Positions 1 through 8,809 of a stretch of DNA of 17,780 bases are shown here, in pieces; the first letter of the stretch is position 1, and every line of letters starts with the position of its first letter. Made by a program: the position numbers and the translations under genes. This DNA comes from Thoreauomyces humboldtii. Its lineage: Eukaryota; Chytridiomycota; Chytridiomycetes; Spizellomycetales; Powellomycetaceae. The stretch spans positions 1-17,780 of the forward strand of contig JADGJA010000465.1 of NCBI GenBank assembly GCA_027596035.1. Direction: 5' to 3'. The notes beneath the pieces were generated by a model, which was not told the DNA's origin, ran no database searches, and saw only the letters and a list, made by a program, of their open reading frames with translations.

Positions 1-600
1 GGGTAGAAGGGGGGGGGGGGATTCTGAGAAGGTACTGAGGATTCAGCTTTTCTGCTTTCAGCTCTGGTGTTTGACCATCAGCTTCGGCCATCACAGTGCA
101 CGACGTTTCCTACAGCTTTACTTGTCAACGGTGGGAAACTGCCAGCAAGGGTATTTGGTTTGGAGGATGCATCATCTCTCTGCTTTACCATTGCTGTGCT
201 GAAAATCAGATTCGGCCATCACTCCGCACGACGTCCTGGATGTCTTGATTCGTTGACTGCCGGGACGGTGGAACCGCTGCGGGAAGGGCGTTGGGTTTGG
301 GTGACGAGATGTTGAGAGGTCCACATCCCGTCAGTTGAAGTGCGATGGTTTGGTAAACAGAACAACTGGGCCCTCTCCACCTCGTTCATCGCATGTTGTA
401 ACATTTGGGCCGTCACGCCAGATGTCAGGAATTCTCATCGCTGACCAGCCAGGGTGTCGCATCAGATATCATCCTTTGCGTTCCGTGCGCTTCGAGAGTA
501 TGCCAGGCTTCCCATTCGGCATGCCGGCCAGTACTCGAGAGATGATTGGATAAGAATATGCTACCACGCGATGACCCAGAAGAATGCTACTCGAAAGCGC
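1..600. other. Left-end non-coding stretch, no gene recognised
   Basis: I see no convincing gene here. Open frames are short, lack recognisable motifs and do not join across good splice sites. A run of 12 G lies at positions 9-20. A 29-base segment at 78-106 recurs with four mismatches at 206-234 (see the repeat entry). The right edge is the downstream flank of the minus-strand tRNA-Asp. Confidence 0.5.
78..234 (+). repeat. Direct repeat of about 29 bp, two diverged copies
   Basis: Copy 1 is 78-106 and copy 2 is 206-234, in the same orientation and 128 bp apart. They share the core TTCGGCCATCAC and the end GCACGACGT, with 25 of 29 positions identical. Both are preceded by a TCTGCTTT stretch, so the original duplicated unit may have been longer. 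The function is unknown; it may be a local duplication or part of a dispersed repeat cut by the window edge. Confidence 0.5.
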
Positions 601-605
601 AAAAA
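601..605 (-). terminator. RNA polymerase III terminator of tRNA-Asp
   Basis: Five consecutive A on the plus strand read as TTTTT on the tRNA strand, about 14 nt beyond the mature 3' end. An oligo-T run is the standard Pol III stop signal. Confidence 0.75.
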
Positions 606-619
606 GAAATCGTTTCGAG

Positions 620-702
620 CTCTCTGTCAGGGAATTGAACCCTGGTCTCCTCCGAGCTGTCGAAATGACAGGGAGGGATACTGGCCACTATACTAACAGA
701 GA
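620..702 (-). tRNA. tRNA-Asp (GUC) with 11-nt intron
   Basis: On the minus strand the sequence folds as a complete tRNA. The acceptor arms are TCTCTGT and ACAGAGA, with discriminator G at 620. The D-arm region carries the A box TAGTATAGTGG. The anticodon stem is CCTCC/GGAGG, the variable region AGACC, and the T arm AGGGTTCAATTCCCT. The anticodon GTC is at 669-667. An 11-nt insertion at 665-655 lies just after position 37, the canonical nuclear intron site. It contains GACAG, which can pair with CTGTC across the anticodon, as in other intron-containing pre-tRNAs. Without the insertion the tRNA is 72 nt and matches eukaryotic tRNA-Asp closely. Confidence 0.95.
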
Positions 703-818
703 AGGCAGTTTATGCCTTAGAACGTGTTTTGCACGTCATATCCGTGAGAAAGCGTCTCGAGACTTGCGCCTCGAACCCTCGAAAAGCCTCGTTTGTCTCG
801 TTTTTGCGCGCAGCAACG

Positions 819-867
819 CGTGGAATCGCGCGCGCGCGTAACCTTGATTGCTTTACGCGGATCCACG
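819..867. repeat. Imperfect palindrome / hairpin
   Basis: The outer arms CGTGGA (819-824) and TCCACG (862-867) enclose the inner arms CGCGTAA (835-841) and TTACGCG (853-859), with an 11-nt loop. An unpaired alternating CG run sits on the left side. The hairpin directly abuts the tRNA-Asp-like fragment at 867-893. Its role is unknown. Confidence 0.5.
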
Positions 868-893
868 GATACTAGCCTCTGTACTAACAGAGA
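867..893 (-). pseudogene. Partial tRNA-Asp copy (5' third only)
   Basis: On the minus strand these 27 nt match the first 27 nt of the tRNA-Asp at 620-702 with three substitutions. The match covers the 5' acceptor strand, the A-box/D-arm region and the start of the anticodon stem. Downstream the similarity stops: there is no anticodon arm, T arm or matching 3' acceptor strand. It lies in the same orientation, about 165 bp upstream of the intact gene. It is most simply a truncated tRNA copy, although the A box could still attract Pol III factors. Confidence 0.6.
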
Positions 894-1791
894 AAGAGGA
901 AGCCTCCCCGCGCATCTCATTCCCAGAAATTATCTGCAGGCTTATGCCTCGACCTCTTGCGAAGCCTTCTCCGTGACCACGAGACTCTGAAAATCTCATT
1001 CAGCATCTGTGTGGTTGCTGCTATGATGCGCTTATGGTACATGTGACCGAAAAAAGACTTACCTCCTTCCTCAACGTTCTAGAAGGACAAGTGCATACAG
1101 CTGCTCTTTTAGTTATGCTGTTTGATCGATGGCCAGCCGGTAGCATCATTCACCGCAACCATCGGACAATATTCCCCTATCCCCTTCCTTCAACCAACGG
1201 AGTTCCCATCGGCCCATGTCCCCACTTTCCTTCATTTGGTGCCAAGTCTTGTGCGTCACTTTTAGCGCACCGGTCCGACCGTTCCGATGCCTCGAACACC
1301 TCGAAATCAGCCCCATCGACGTCGAGCTATCCACACCGTCAACAGAGTCACACGGGATGCCTATCCGCCTCGTCCGTCTCAACACGACATCGTCATCTCT
1401 CCCCATGTATACTAATATAGGGCCTGCTCCACCTGAGACATGTCTCCTGAGTGGTTGTCGCATGATGCCTGCATGTACGAAACCAACGTGCATCGTTCAT
1501 GGCTCTCCCTCGACACCACCAGTAACCTCGTTCATTGCAATGAACGCAAATTTCGCCGTTGAGGACACAAAGCGAGTTCGGTTAGGTCAGTTTCATGTTG
1601 ATATTTGCCTTCAAGCTTGACAGAGGGAAGGGGGGAGGCCATCCCTTCCAGAATCACCCAACCGTGTCGCCTGGAGTGTCGCCCAAAACCAGGGTAGGAC
1701 GCCAAGCAAGAAGCCGTATACAAGTCACGGCGAGCTTTGGAAACTTATGCTTTCAGGCTCCCGCATTGCGCGGTTCCTTACGACAACGCCG
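894..1791. other. Region without a confident gene
   Basis: Several overlapping frames are open on both strands, but none gives a motif I recognise or a consistent spliced model. A weak candidate is the minus-strand frame at 1393-1581 (listed separately). This stretch also contains the 3' flank of the minus-strand VFL3 gene, whose stop codon is at 1794-1792. Confidence 0.4.
1393..1581 (-). other. Possible cysteine/tryptophan-rich exon, uncertain
   Basis: A minus-strand frame of 62 codons contains the segment ICVHCNERGYWWCRG followed by further Cys and His residues (TCRHH). The spacing loosely resembles a zinc-binding segment but fits no family I can name. No clear start codon opens it, and candidate splice sites (an acceptor after TATTAG at about 1411, and donors inside the frame) can be joined in several ways. 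It may be a fragment of an unrecognised minus-strand gene or chance. Confidence is low. Confidence 0.15.
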
Positions 1792-4211
1792 TCATCGGAC
1801 ATTGACGATGGAATCGTACAACTTGGCGAGCCGACGATCGATCTCGACCGTATCCGTGTTCAGACCGGAACCGTGATGCGTGTCCCAATCGCTCGCGACC
1901 GAGGAAGCGTACGCGTCCTCGTTGTCACCATCCACACTATCCTCGATGGGGGGTCGTTGCTCCTTCCGTCGCGCTTTCGCTGGAGTTCGGAGTAGCCAGT
2001 CAGAATGCTGTTTATACGGCCAGTCGAACTTCCTATTCACCTTTGCGAGGAAGCGAACCCTTGAGTTTGGACAGGTAAGGTGGTCGGTCGTGTTCCAAAA
2101 CGCGGTCCCTACTCGCCGCTTTCGGTGCTGAGTGTGAGGGACGATCCATGGATCGTATGCGGCTTCGCTGTGGGTTTCGCCAATGATCGTCTGCTACGCG
2201 CCGAGAGCATGGGTTAGTTGGCCAACATCAAAGAAGTAAGGATGTGTGCTTACCGGACGTTCCACTAGCTGCAGATCTCACAGACCCTGTACGGGAACTA
2301 GGGGAATGAGCCGAGCGCTCCCGACTGCGCGCACGTCGCTCGTCCATCTTTCTATTTCGTTCCTGCACGTAGCTAGTCGCATGATCTGTTTAGATCCCAT
2401 CTCATCAAATTTGGCCAAATGGTCACGCGGTACTCACGTCGTGGGATCGAAACGCCGGAATGGAGATGCACTTGATGTGCTTTGTCGAAAGATTAGAACC
2501 GGCCCGAAACGGCAGCATCACGAAAGCCTTACCGAGAATCTCGGGAATGCGTCTTAGCGGGCGCTCTCCTGGATATTGGCTGTGGAAGAGGTGACTGCAA
2601 TGGGCGGGATTTCACGACCCTATAGCCACTGCTGCTGAAAGCAACTGTCAGTCAAGCGACAAACCACGAGTTGACCGTGTCAGCCTCACTTGACGGGATG
2701 CGGGGAAACATTCTGCCTGCCAACAGAAGACCTTCGTCTTGAAGGCACAGGTGAGTAATCGGATTTTGGAACGGATGGTCGTTCTCTTTGCGGTGGCCTA
2801 GATCGACTCCCCGAGTGAATGCGATCTCTCCCACTAGCTTTGCGAAGTTCCTGGGGTTGTGCGTCGTCCTGCAGACAGAAATAACTGAGCCCAGATCTAT
2901 ATCAGATTGCCGATTGAGTGCACCTACCAAAAACAGCCAGATAAGCGCCTGGAGCCGCGCCAGGTAATCTTCTATTCGCACAATGTGCGAAGACTATGGC
3001 GGTTAAGATTGGTTGAAGGACTCGAAAGAAGACACCCGCGTCAAACAAACATCCAAGGCTGGGGACACTGAACGCACATTTTGCATAGATGAATTCTTCC
3101 GGCAGAACACTGCAAGCTCGCGTTGTATGTCCTTTAGGTACCGCTGCGTTCCTATTCGTAAAGCACTCAGTTCGTGCGCGAGCTCGTGCGAAGACTTTGG
3201 ATTCGAAGATCTTGAATAGGCCAGCGTGAGATTCATCTGAAGAGGAATTCATCAAACTTTTCACTAGTACGCTACCTTTGCGCATCGTCTCCGGATGGCC
3301 TCCTATGCTTTAGCTTGTACTTGAGTCTATCGTTTTCTAGCTGCAACTAATTCGAGACTCTGTTTCAGAGAACTCGTACAATCTCAAGTCCCCACGCATT
3401 GAACTTACGTCAGTGATTTCCTTTGCATGCTTGTGTTTCACCGCTTTCAAAGCAGCATTCTCTTCTAACACAGAATCTGTGTGCGGTTGCTGCGCATGCC
3501 CCGCCCATCCCTGATCTTCGTGAAGCCTCAATGGTAGGGGATAATGCACCCTAACGGAAGCGACGGATGCGTCAGAGGCAGTCCCCGGGGTCACGTCGCC
3601 GCCGTCCCGTCACCGATGGCCTCACCGGTCGAAAGCTACGGCATAGGTAAGAATCATGTAGATTTTCTTCCACGGCCGATCGTGGTCAGAGGACCGGAAC
3701 GCAGGTTCTGGTTGCGTGCGTCGTGTCGACTTCAGGCTTTCCAAGTCGTCCGAGGTAAGAAAGTCCAGCTGTACGATTGAATTGGACTATGGAAGACGAT
3801 ATGAGACCCAACTCCTCGCTACCGGAATTGCCAATGTAATGACCAACCTTCCGTAGTGAGGAGAGAAGCATTTCCACAAAGACGGAGAAGCGCTTGAAGT
3901 TTCCGGTCTTCTTCGTAATGTCTTCTAGCCCTGCGAGCGGTCCAGTCCTGCGTTAGCAACAGATATCTCGAATATCTCTCAGCAACAACGACCGCTCCAG
4001 CACCCAACGACACACCTGCAGGAGTGAAGGTTGAGTGCCATGTCTCCCTGCTTTGCGGGCAGTCGAGGCGAACGTGGAGCTCCGAGCCCCGTTCCCGCTC
4101 AGTGGAGCTGACGTTCCCCGAGACAGTGAGCTGACATTGCCGATCCTTGACGTTGATTCCAACCGTCTCCGAAAAGACGCCGAGCGCTGCTTGATCTGCT
4201 GGGTCGTCCAT
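1792..4211 (-). CDS. VFL3: VFL3/CCDC61 basal-body protein (13 exons)
   Basis: VFL3/CCDC61 is a centriole and basal-body protein of the XRCC4/SAS-6 superfamily, with a head domain, coiled coil and basic Ser/Arg-rich tail. Exons, 5' to 3': 4211-4016, 3930-3848, 3786-3626, 3550-3409, 3340-3276, 3210-3078, 2993-2928, 2868-2690, 2634-2533, 2479-2438, 2372-2254, 2193-2041, 1979-1792. They give 542 residues; human CCDC61 is about 512. Family landmarks as I recall them: LEDITKKTGNFKRF (67-80), QLDFLTSDDLESLK (99-112), TYAVAFDRVHYPLPL (140-154), a coiled coil around 172-204, RRFDPTTYV (384-392), and an acidic C terminus ending in an IDRRL helix. Every splice junction agrees in phase; introns are 53-85 nt, several with CTAAC/CTGAC branch sites. 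The donor of exon 6 and the short exon 7 are the least certain. The start at 4211 is the only Met shortly before the head domain, which looks atypical at its first strand. Confidence 0.88.
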
Positions 4212-5397
4212 CCAGGTTGTTCCATAGGCTGGCGAGCTGCTTGAGTTGCAAAAGGGTCTGCTGCCCTCGAGAAGGCAAACTAGTGTGAGCCGAACGCGGC
4301 GTGTGAAAGGGAAATGGAGAGCTCCGCCACTTTCAAACTGCGCTGCTGCGCGCGTTTGCAACAGCCCACGCCATACGAGGCCGATGTCCGCAACAGTTTG
4401 TAAATTCTAACATAGAAACAGATTTCTTAGGATTTACCGTCTCGCCACAAACGGAGTCGATGAATGATGATGCCATTGTCGAGGTGGGGCGTATGCATCG
4501 ACCAGAAGGGGGCATAGCCACTGACAGAGTCAAAGTCCGAGAGCGTAACCGACTAGGTCCAGAAAATCTCACTTTACCTATACACCTCGTAGGCTTGGAT
4601 CCTTAATGAAACCGACTCGGATCAACGAAACCAATTAATGTTTCGCATGCCAGCAGCGTGTTTGGTTAGGACTGGTTCGGGCATTTCGCAATTTCGGCTC
4701 GCACCCTTGCCGAAACTCGCTCTGAAAGCTTGTGAGCTCAAAAAGGTCACTCTGGAGCTTGCGAGCACTCTTGAGCAACCTCTTGACCGATGGAGCTGAT
4801 TACAGCTCTTCTATACTCCCTCTGTGCGTGACATATAAGCATATGACCTCGAAGAGGACAGACCCTAAATTATCTCGTTGGTTTTCGAAAAATGGCTCTG
4901 CAAAGGCCCAGGTGACGCCTGAGCAAAATGGTTCCTCCATCCATCCCCTTTTGATTTCAACAAAGCTTTCAAGAGTATAGGGGGCATTTTTAAGCATAGC
5001 TGAAGTGAACGGATTTCAAGTACAGGATAAAGTTAGCAGTCAAGTTAATGGTGAGATTGATACCGCCTATGCCGCCTTCTACTACGAGGACGGTCAGAAA
5101 CAGCTGTCATGGCTTTTGACTATAACACTGCTCTGCAATTGCGCATCGGTTATTCAAGGGCGACGACCGTGTGGGCATTAGGATGAGTCATAAGCTCTCG
5201 AGACCTTTTTTGGGAAGGAAAACTCCGCTCAGCGGGGCGACGGTGCAAATCCAAACCGCTCTCTGCCACCCATGCCGCACACCGGTACTAGATTCCGGGA
5301 GGCGGGGCTTGACTCCCTGCATGTCATCCAGACGCGCTCCTCCGCTCCTGGTACCACGGCGACCCTCGACTTCCTTACGGGCGAAAACACAACACAC
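4212..5397. promoter_or_regulatory. Divergent intergenic region between VFL3 and the IQ-protein gene
   Basis: About 1.2 kb separates the two start codons, so the region presumably holds both promoters. I found no clear TATA box near either start and no RFX-type X-box that I would defend. A small hairpin (TTTCGGC/GCCGAAA) lies at about 4692-4715. A minus-strand ATG at 4476 followed by a GTAAAT donor could be an upstream 5' exon of VFL3, but I could not join it in frame. A short plus-strand frame is at 4647-4799. Confidence 0.45.
4647..4799 (+). CDS. Possible 50-residue small protein
   Basis: The frame opens at ATG 4647 and stops at TGA 4797. The first 25 residues are basic and hydrophobic without acidic residues (start MPAACLVRTG), as in mitochondrial presequences. 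The second half is a leucine-rich amphipathic stretch (LKKVTLELASTLEQPLDRWS). A frame of this length can occur by chance, no homologue comes to mind, and no splice signal or promoter supports it. It lies in the VFL3/IQ intergenic region and could equally be part of a leader. Confidence 0.2.
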   Translation: MPAACLVRTGSGISQFRLAPLPKLALKACELKKVTLELASTLEQPLDRWS

Positions 5398-8269
5398 ATG
5401 GCAACCACAACGTCAAGACCGCCCCCTCCTTCCCACACCGGCATCCGCACGGCATACACGACCAGACCACGTCTCGCTCTCGACCCTGCGCTCCCACCAC
5501 AACATCACGCATATCGTCTTCCAGCGGGAGTGACGACCGCCAAGCGGACGGACGATCAGGCACCCATCCCCACAGACGTCCTCCCGGCTCTCCATCGTCC
5601 ACCAGGCGTCATCGGTCCCGTCCGTCGGGACACCGCCAAGCGTGCGACCCGTTCGAGACCCGCCGCAGCGGTCCATGTCACGCCGGAAGCCGTCGAGCAG
5701 TTGATCCAGGAGCTGGTGGCGCACGGAGGAGCGAGCAGCACGCTGGATCTCGCCGACGTGGAGATATTGGTCAGCAATGGGTTGCTGCCACCCATGAGAC
5801 TGCTGGCCCCTGCTGCGAGCAAGGAACGGTTCGAGGATGAGGGTGAGGAGGATGACGGTGCGCTGGAGTATCCGTATCCTCCGGCACCTGCGACCGAGGG
5901 TCCGTATCGGATGCCGGCTCTGTCTGGCTCCATCCGGCATCAGAACTCGAGGCTGGGAGCCCTGTTGGCGTTGCTGAACAGAGCATATGGTGGCGAGGGG
6001 TCCAGGGACGCTGCGGCCAGAGGCGGAAGGACGGGCGGGAGAGGACAGAGGACGAGTCAGAGGGGCTTCACTGGGGACGAGCCGAGCAGTCATAACGGGT
6101 TCGATAGGAACTTGGGGGAAATCCAGAAGCTGATTGGTGGGAATCTGTCTCTTGCATCGCCCACGCGGAAGCCTCTGGACAGCTAACTATCGCATGTCTC
6201 ATCAGAGAGAGCCAAGAACCTCGATGACAAAGGGTACAGCGAAGCTCTGGAGAACGACGCTGATCATTCTCGACGCAACAAGAAGACAGACAAGCATGAA
6301 AGCCATCAGCAGTCATCCCACCATCACCAGCAGCAGCAACAGCAGATGCAGCTCTTCGATCTCCTCTCCGAGAACAAACCCCTCGCTGGTCGGAAACCCA
6401 TCCGGGTCATCGCCGCGGATTTAGCAAAGCGGATAGAGATGCTCAAGACGAACCAGGGAGAGTGGGACGCGTTCCAAACAAAGATCTGTAAGTTCCAGTT
6501 CAAATGGGAACATGGCGAATGTAGCTCATGCGTGGAAAACGGTAGCAGAATACCGCGAAGCCGATGCGGTGAGAGCTCGGACAGCTCCCGCCGACATGAT
6601 CCGACAGAACAAGATCGTGTTGTCGGAGATGCCCGTCGCTCAACGAAGACTAAGGATAGCCAGCGCGGTGAGACAGGATTGCCGAGCGTGGCTCTCAGTT
6701 TCCTCGCGCAAGCCCTCAAACTCACAATCTGCCTACCCTTTCTGGCAGAGAGAGCAACGGGATCGACATCGTCTCGAAATCCGGACGCGGAAGAAGGAGA
6801 ACGATATGCAAAGGTGGCATGAAAAGGTGGCCGCTTTACAGAAGAAAAAGGACGTCGTGGTAAGACGTTCTCCCATCCTTTTTTTGTTATTCCGCGAGCA
6901 GTGTTCTCACTTGTCACATGATCCCAGGAGCAGATGAAGAAGAAAGAAAAGGAGCAGATGGGCCGCGCTCAAGCCCTTCAACGGAAGTGGTTTGTCCTCA
7001 CGGCAGTGGCGAGCAGAATGACCATCATCCGGATCGTCCTGGAGGTGAGGGTACCATGGTTCCTCTTTGCTTGTCGGCTCTAACAGGAAGACATCGATCC
7101 CAAAGACGGAACGCGAAAGACGAACAGAAACACTCCGGCGATTGCATGCAGCTCGTCTCATCCAACGGGTATATCGCAAACACATGCGTCGACGAGAGGA
7201 GGCAAAGAAGGGGGCCGCGCTGATGACGATCGCTGTGTATGTGTTCTCAACACCTCGACATCTCGCTCTCAACAATCGTGGTCATGACTAACATTCGTTC
7301 TTCCGTCCGCGTGTAGAGTCTTCCGGAGGTACGTCGCCCGACGCCGCGAAGCACAGAAGCACAAGGCCTCGGACGCCATCCGTCAGTTCTTCCGGGATGT
7401 GTACGACGTTTCGAGGTTGATGAAGATTGTCAAGAAGTATCGATTCTCAGGTATCCAACCATCTTGCATGTGTCTCATATGGCAGAAACCTCCGTGACTG
7501 ACTGTATCACCACCACCATCAGTCGTGAAAGCACAGCACTACGTCATGTCCTGGCACGAGATGCGGAACGCTCAAGTCAAGGTCCTGGGTCGATACTGGG
7601 ACAAACTAGAACCTTTATGGTGGAACCAGAGGAAGAATGCGGGAGGCGGAATGAAGAAGAGTAACAGCAGTACAGATCTCGACGGGGGGAAGGATGCAAA
7701 AGCAAAACCTAAAAAGTTTGACTACGTCCACCCTATTCCTTGCGATCGTCGTGTTTTCTGACTGGCAATTCTCCCACAGGACGAGAAGCAAGCTTAAGAA
7801 AGAGGATGCGGTCGAGAAGGTTCCCCTGAAAATGACGCCGTAAGTCTTCGGGAAACACTTGAATCTGGTGCCATCTTCTGATGTGATATTTCCGAGCACA
7901 GCGCCATCAAACGTAACATCCTCCTCACCGACCTCATCGTCCGTCGAAAGCAGTACCGCACATTGATCGTGCAGTACGAGCAAGACCTGATAGCCTACAG
8001 CGCCAGTCACAAAGTGAGAGAGATGCCGCACCCTGTGTCTGGTTCATGCCTATCTTCTCATCGTGTGATCTTCCATTTTAGGGCGCGGGCGGTGCACCCA
8101 AACGTCCTGTTTTCAAGGTACGGTTTATGCCGAGGGGATTTTTGGACAGCGTTGCCCTGCCTGGAACTAAATCGAAACCTACTTCTTCCAGCTGTTACCG
8201 CCGCAGCCCGACATGCTCGTACTCATCGAGAAAGGATTCCTGGAGGCTACGTCTACTGGATGGCGATGA
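5398..8269 (+). CDS. IQ-motif helix-rich protein, candidate flagellar/basal-body protein (12 exons)
   Basis: I do not recognise the family. Exons: 5398-6136, 6206-6487, 6525-6667, 6749-6859, 6928-7044, 7106-7236, 7317-7450, 7523-7715, 7780-7839, 7902-8013, 8082-8117, 8192-8269, giving about 711 residues. The first 240 residues are Pro/Gly/Ala-rich with an acidic patch. A His/Gln run follows at 280-295, then a long charged helix (about 389-445). A calmodulin-type IQ motif, LIQRVYRKHMRR, lies near 482-493, followed by a second degenerate repeat (AIRQFFRDVY, about 528-537). The C terminus is conserved-looking (LLPPQPDMLVLIEKGFLEAT). Phases agree throughout. ATG 5398 has the better start context; an upstream in-frame ATG at 5272 would add 42 residues. 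Intron 2 is only 37 nt; an alternative acceptor at 6560 gives 73 nt and drops 12 residues. The acceptor of exon 6 is also uncertain. The divergent VFL3 neighbour suggests a flagellar role by inference only. Confidence 0.78.
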
Positions 8270-8809
8270 ACGAATGTCAATGGACCAGATTGCCTGGGTC
8301 ACACTCTTAGACTATATCGTGAATTCTATGATTTCGTGCCTTGCTTTTCGGCTAGAGTTCATCAGTCAATCCGTCTCCTTCAACACATAATCGCGTCGTA
8401 GTACCAAACAGAGTGCGAAAGGAAGTTAGGAAGAGATAGGACCATGAACGCGTATTTTAGTTCAGTGACACCTGCCGCTTCCCTGTCTCGCTCTCATCGC
8501 TGATCAACGGACATGAAGCACCAGCGGGGAATAAGAATTCGGCATTCCTCATGGAAATCAAGAGTCCTAGCTTCATCATGCAGCATCGTACACAAGTCGG
8601 GAATCAGAAATAGTACAAAAAATCCATAGATTCAAAATTGAGTGCAAGAAATATGCTGCCTGACAGCGTCGCACCAGTGCGAGCTCGTAAGGGAGTCGTA
8701 AGTGAGAAGGCTCGTAGGGTAAGAGGGGGGAGGGGAGAAAAACATGAACAAATGATTGATAAGGGAGAGGAGGCAGGTGGACGGGACAGGGGACCGTTTA
8801 AAGACAGCT
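8270..8809. other. Convergent intergenic region
   Basis: This stretch holds the 3' flanks of two tail-to-tail genes. I see no gene, RNA or repeat. Purine-rich plus-strand sequence near 8700-8780 reads as a pyrimidine-rich 3' UTR of the minus-strand gene. Confidence 0.5.

Noticed and set aside
2041..2193. Alternative reading of the penultimate VFL3 exon continuous with the last exon
   Set aside because: That frame is open but requires a phase that does not match the preceding exon. The chosen frame gives a Ser/Arg-rich tail and a 61-nt intron with a CTGAC branch site before 1979.
3544..3655. Plus-strand ATG followed by GTAAGA donor near 3646
   Set aside because: It looks like a first exon but lies antisense to two VFL3 exons and an intron, and no continuing exon could be found.
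3819..4361. Minus-strand 180-codon frame as an independent protein
   Set aside because: It includes exon 1 of VFL3 but then reads through an intron and out of frame past 3930. The VFL3 frame resumes with the conserved KTGNFKRF block in another phase.
5572..6186. Minus-strand and tail readings overlapping the first IQ exon
   Set aside because: The antisense frames (for example 5413-6093) are GC-rich shadows. The last 16 codons of the long plus-strand frame after 6136 are intron, with a GCTAAC branch site and CATCAG acceptor.
6346..6822. Plus-strand open frame of 158 codons
   Set aside because: Its start matches exon 2 of the IQ gene, but past the GTAAGT donor at 6488 it is out of frame with the clearly coding, helix-rich frame used by exons 3 and 4.
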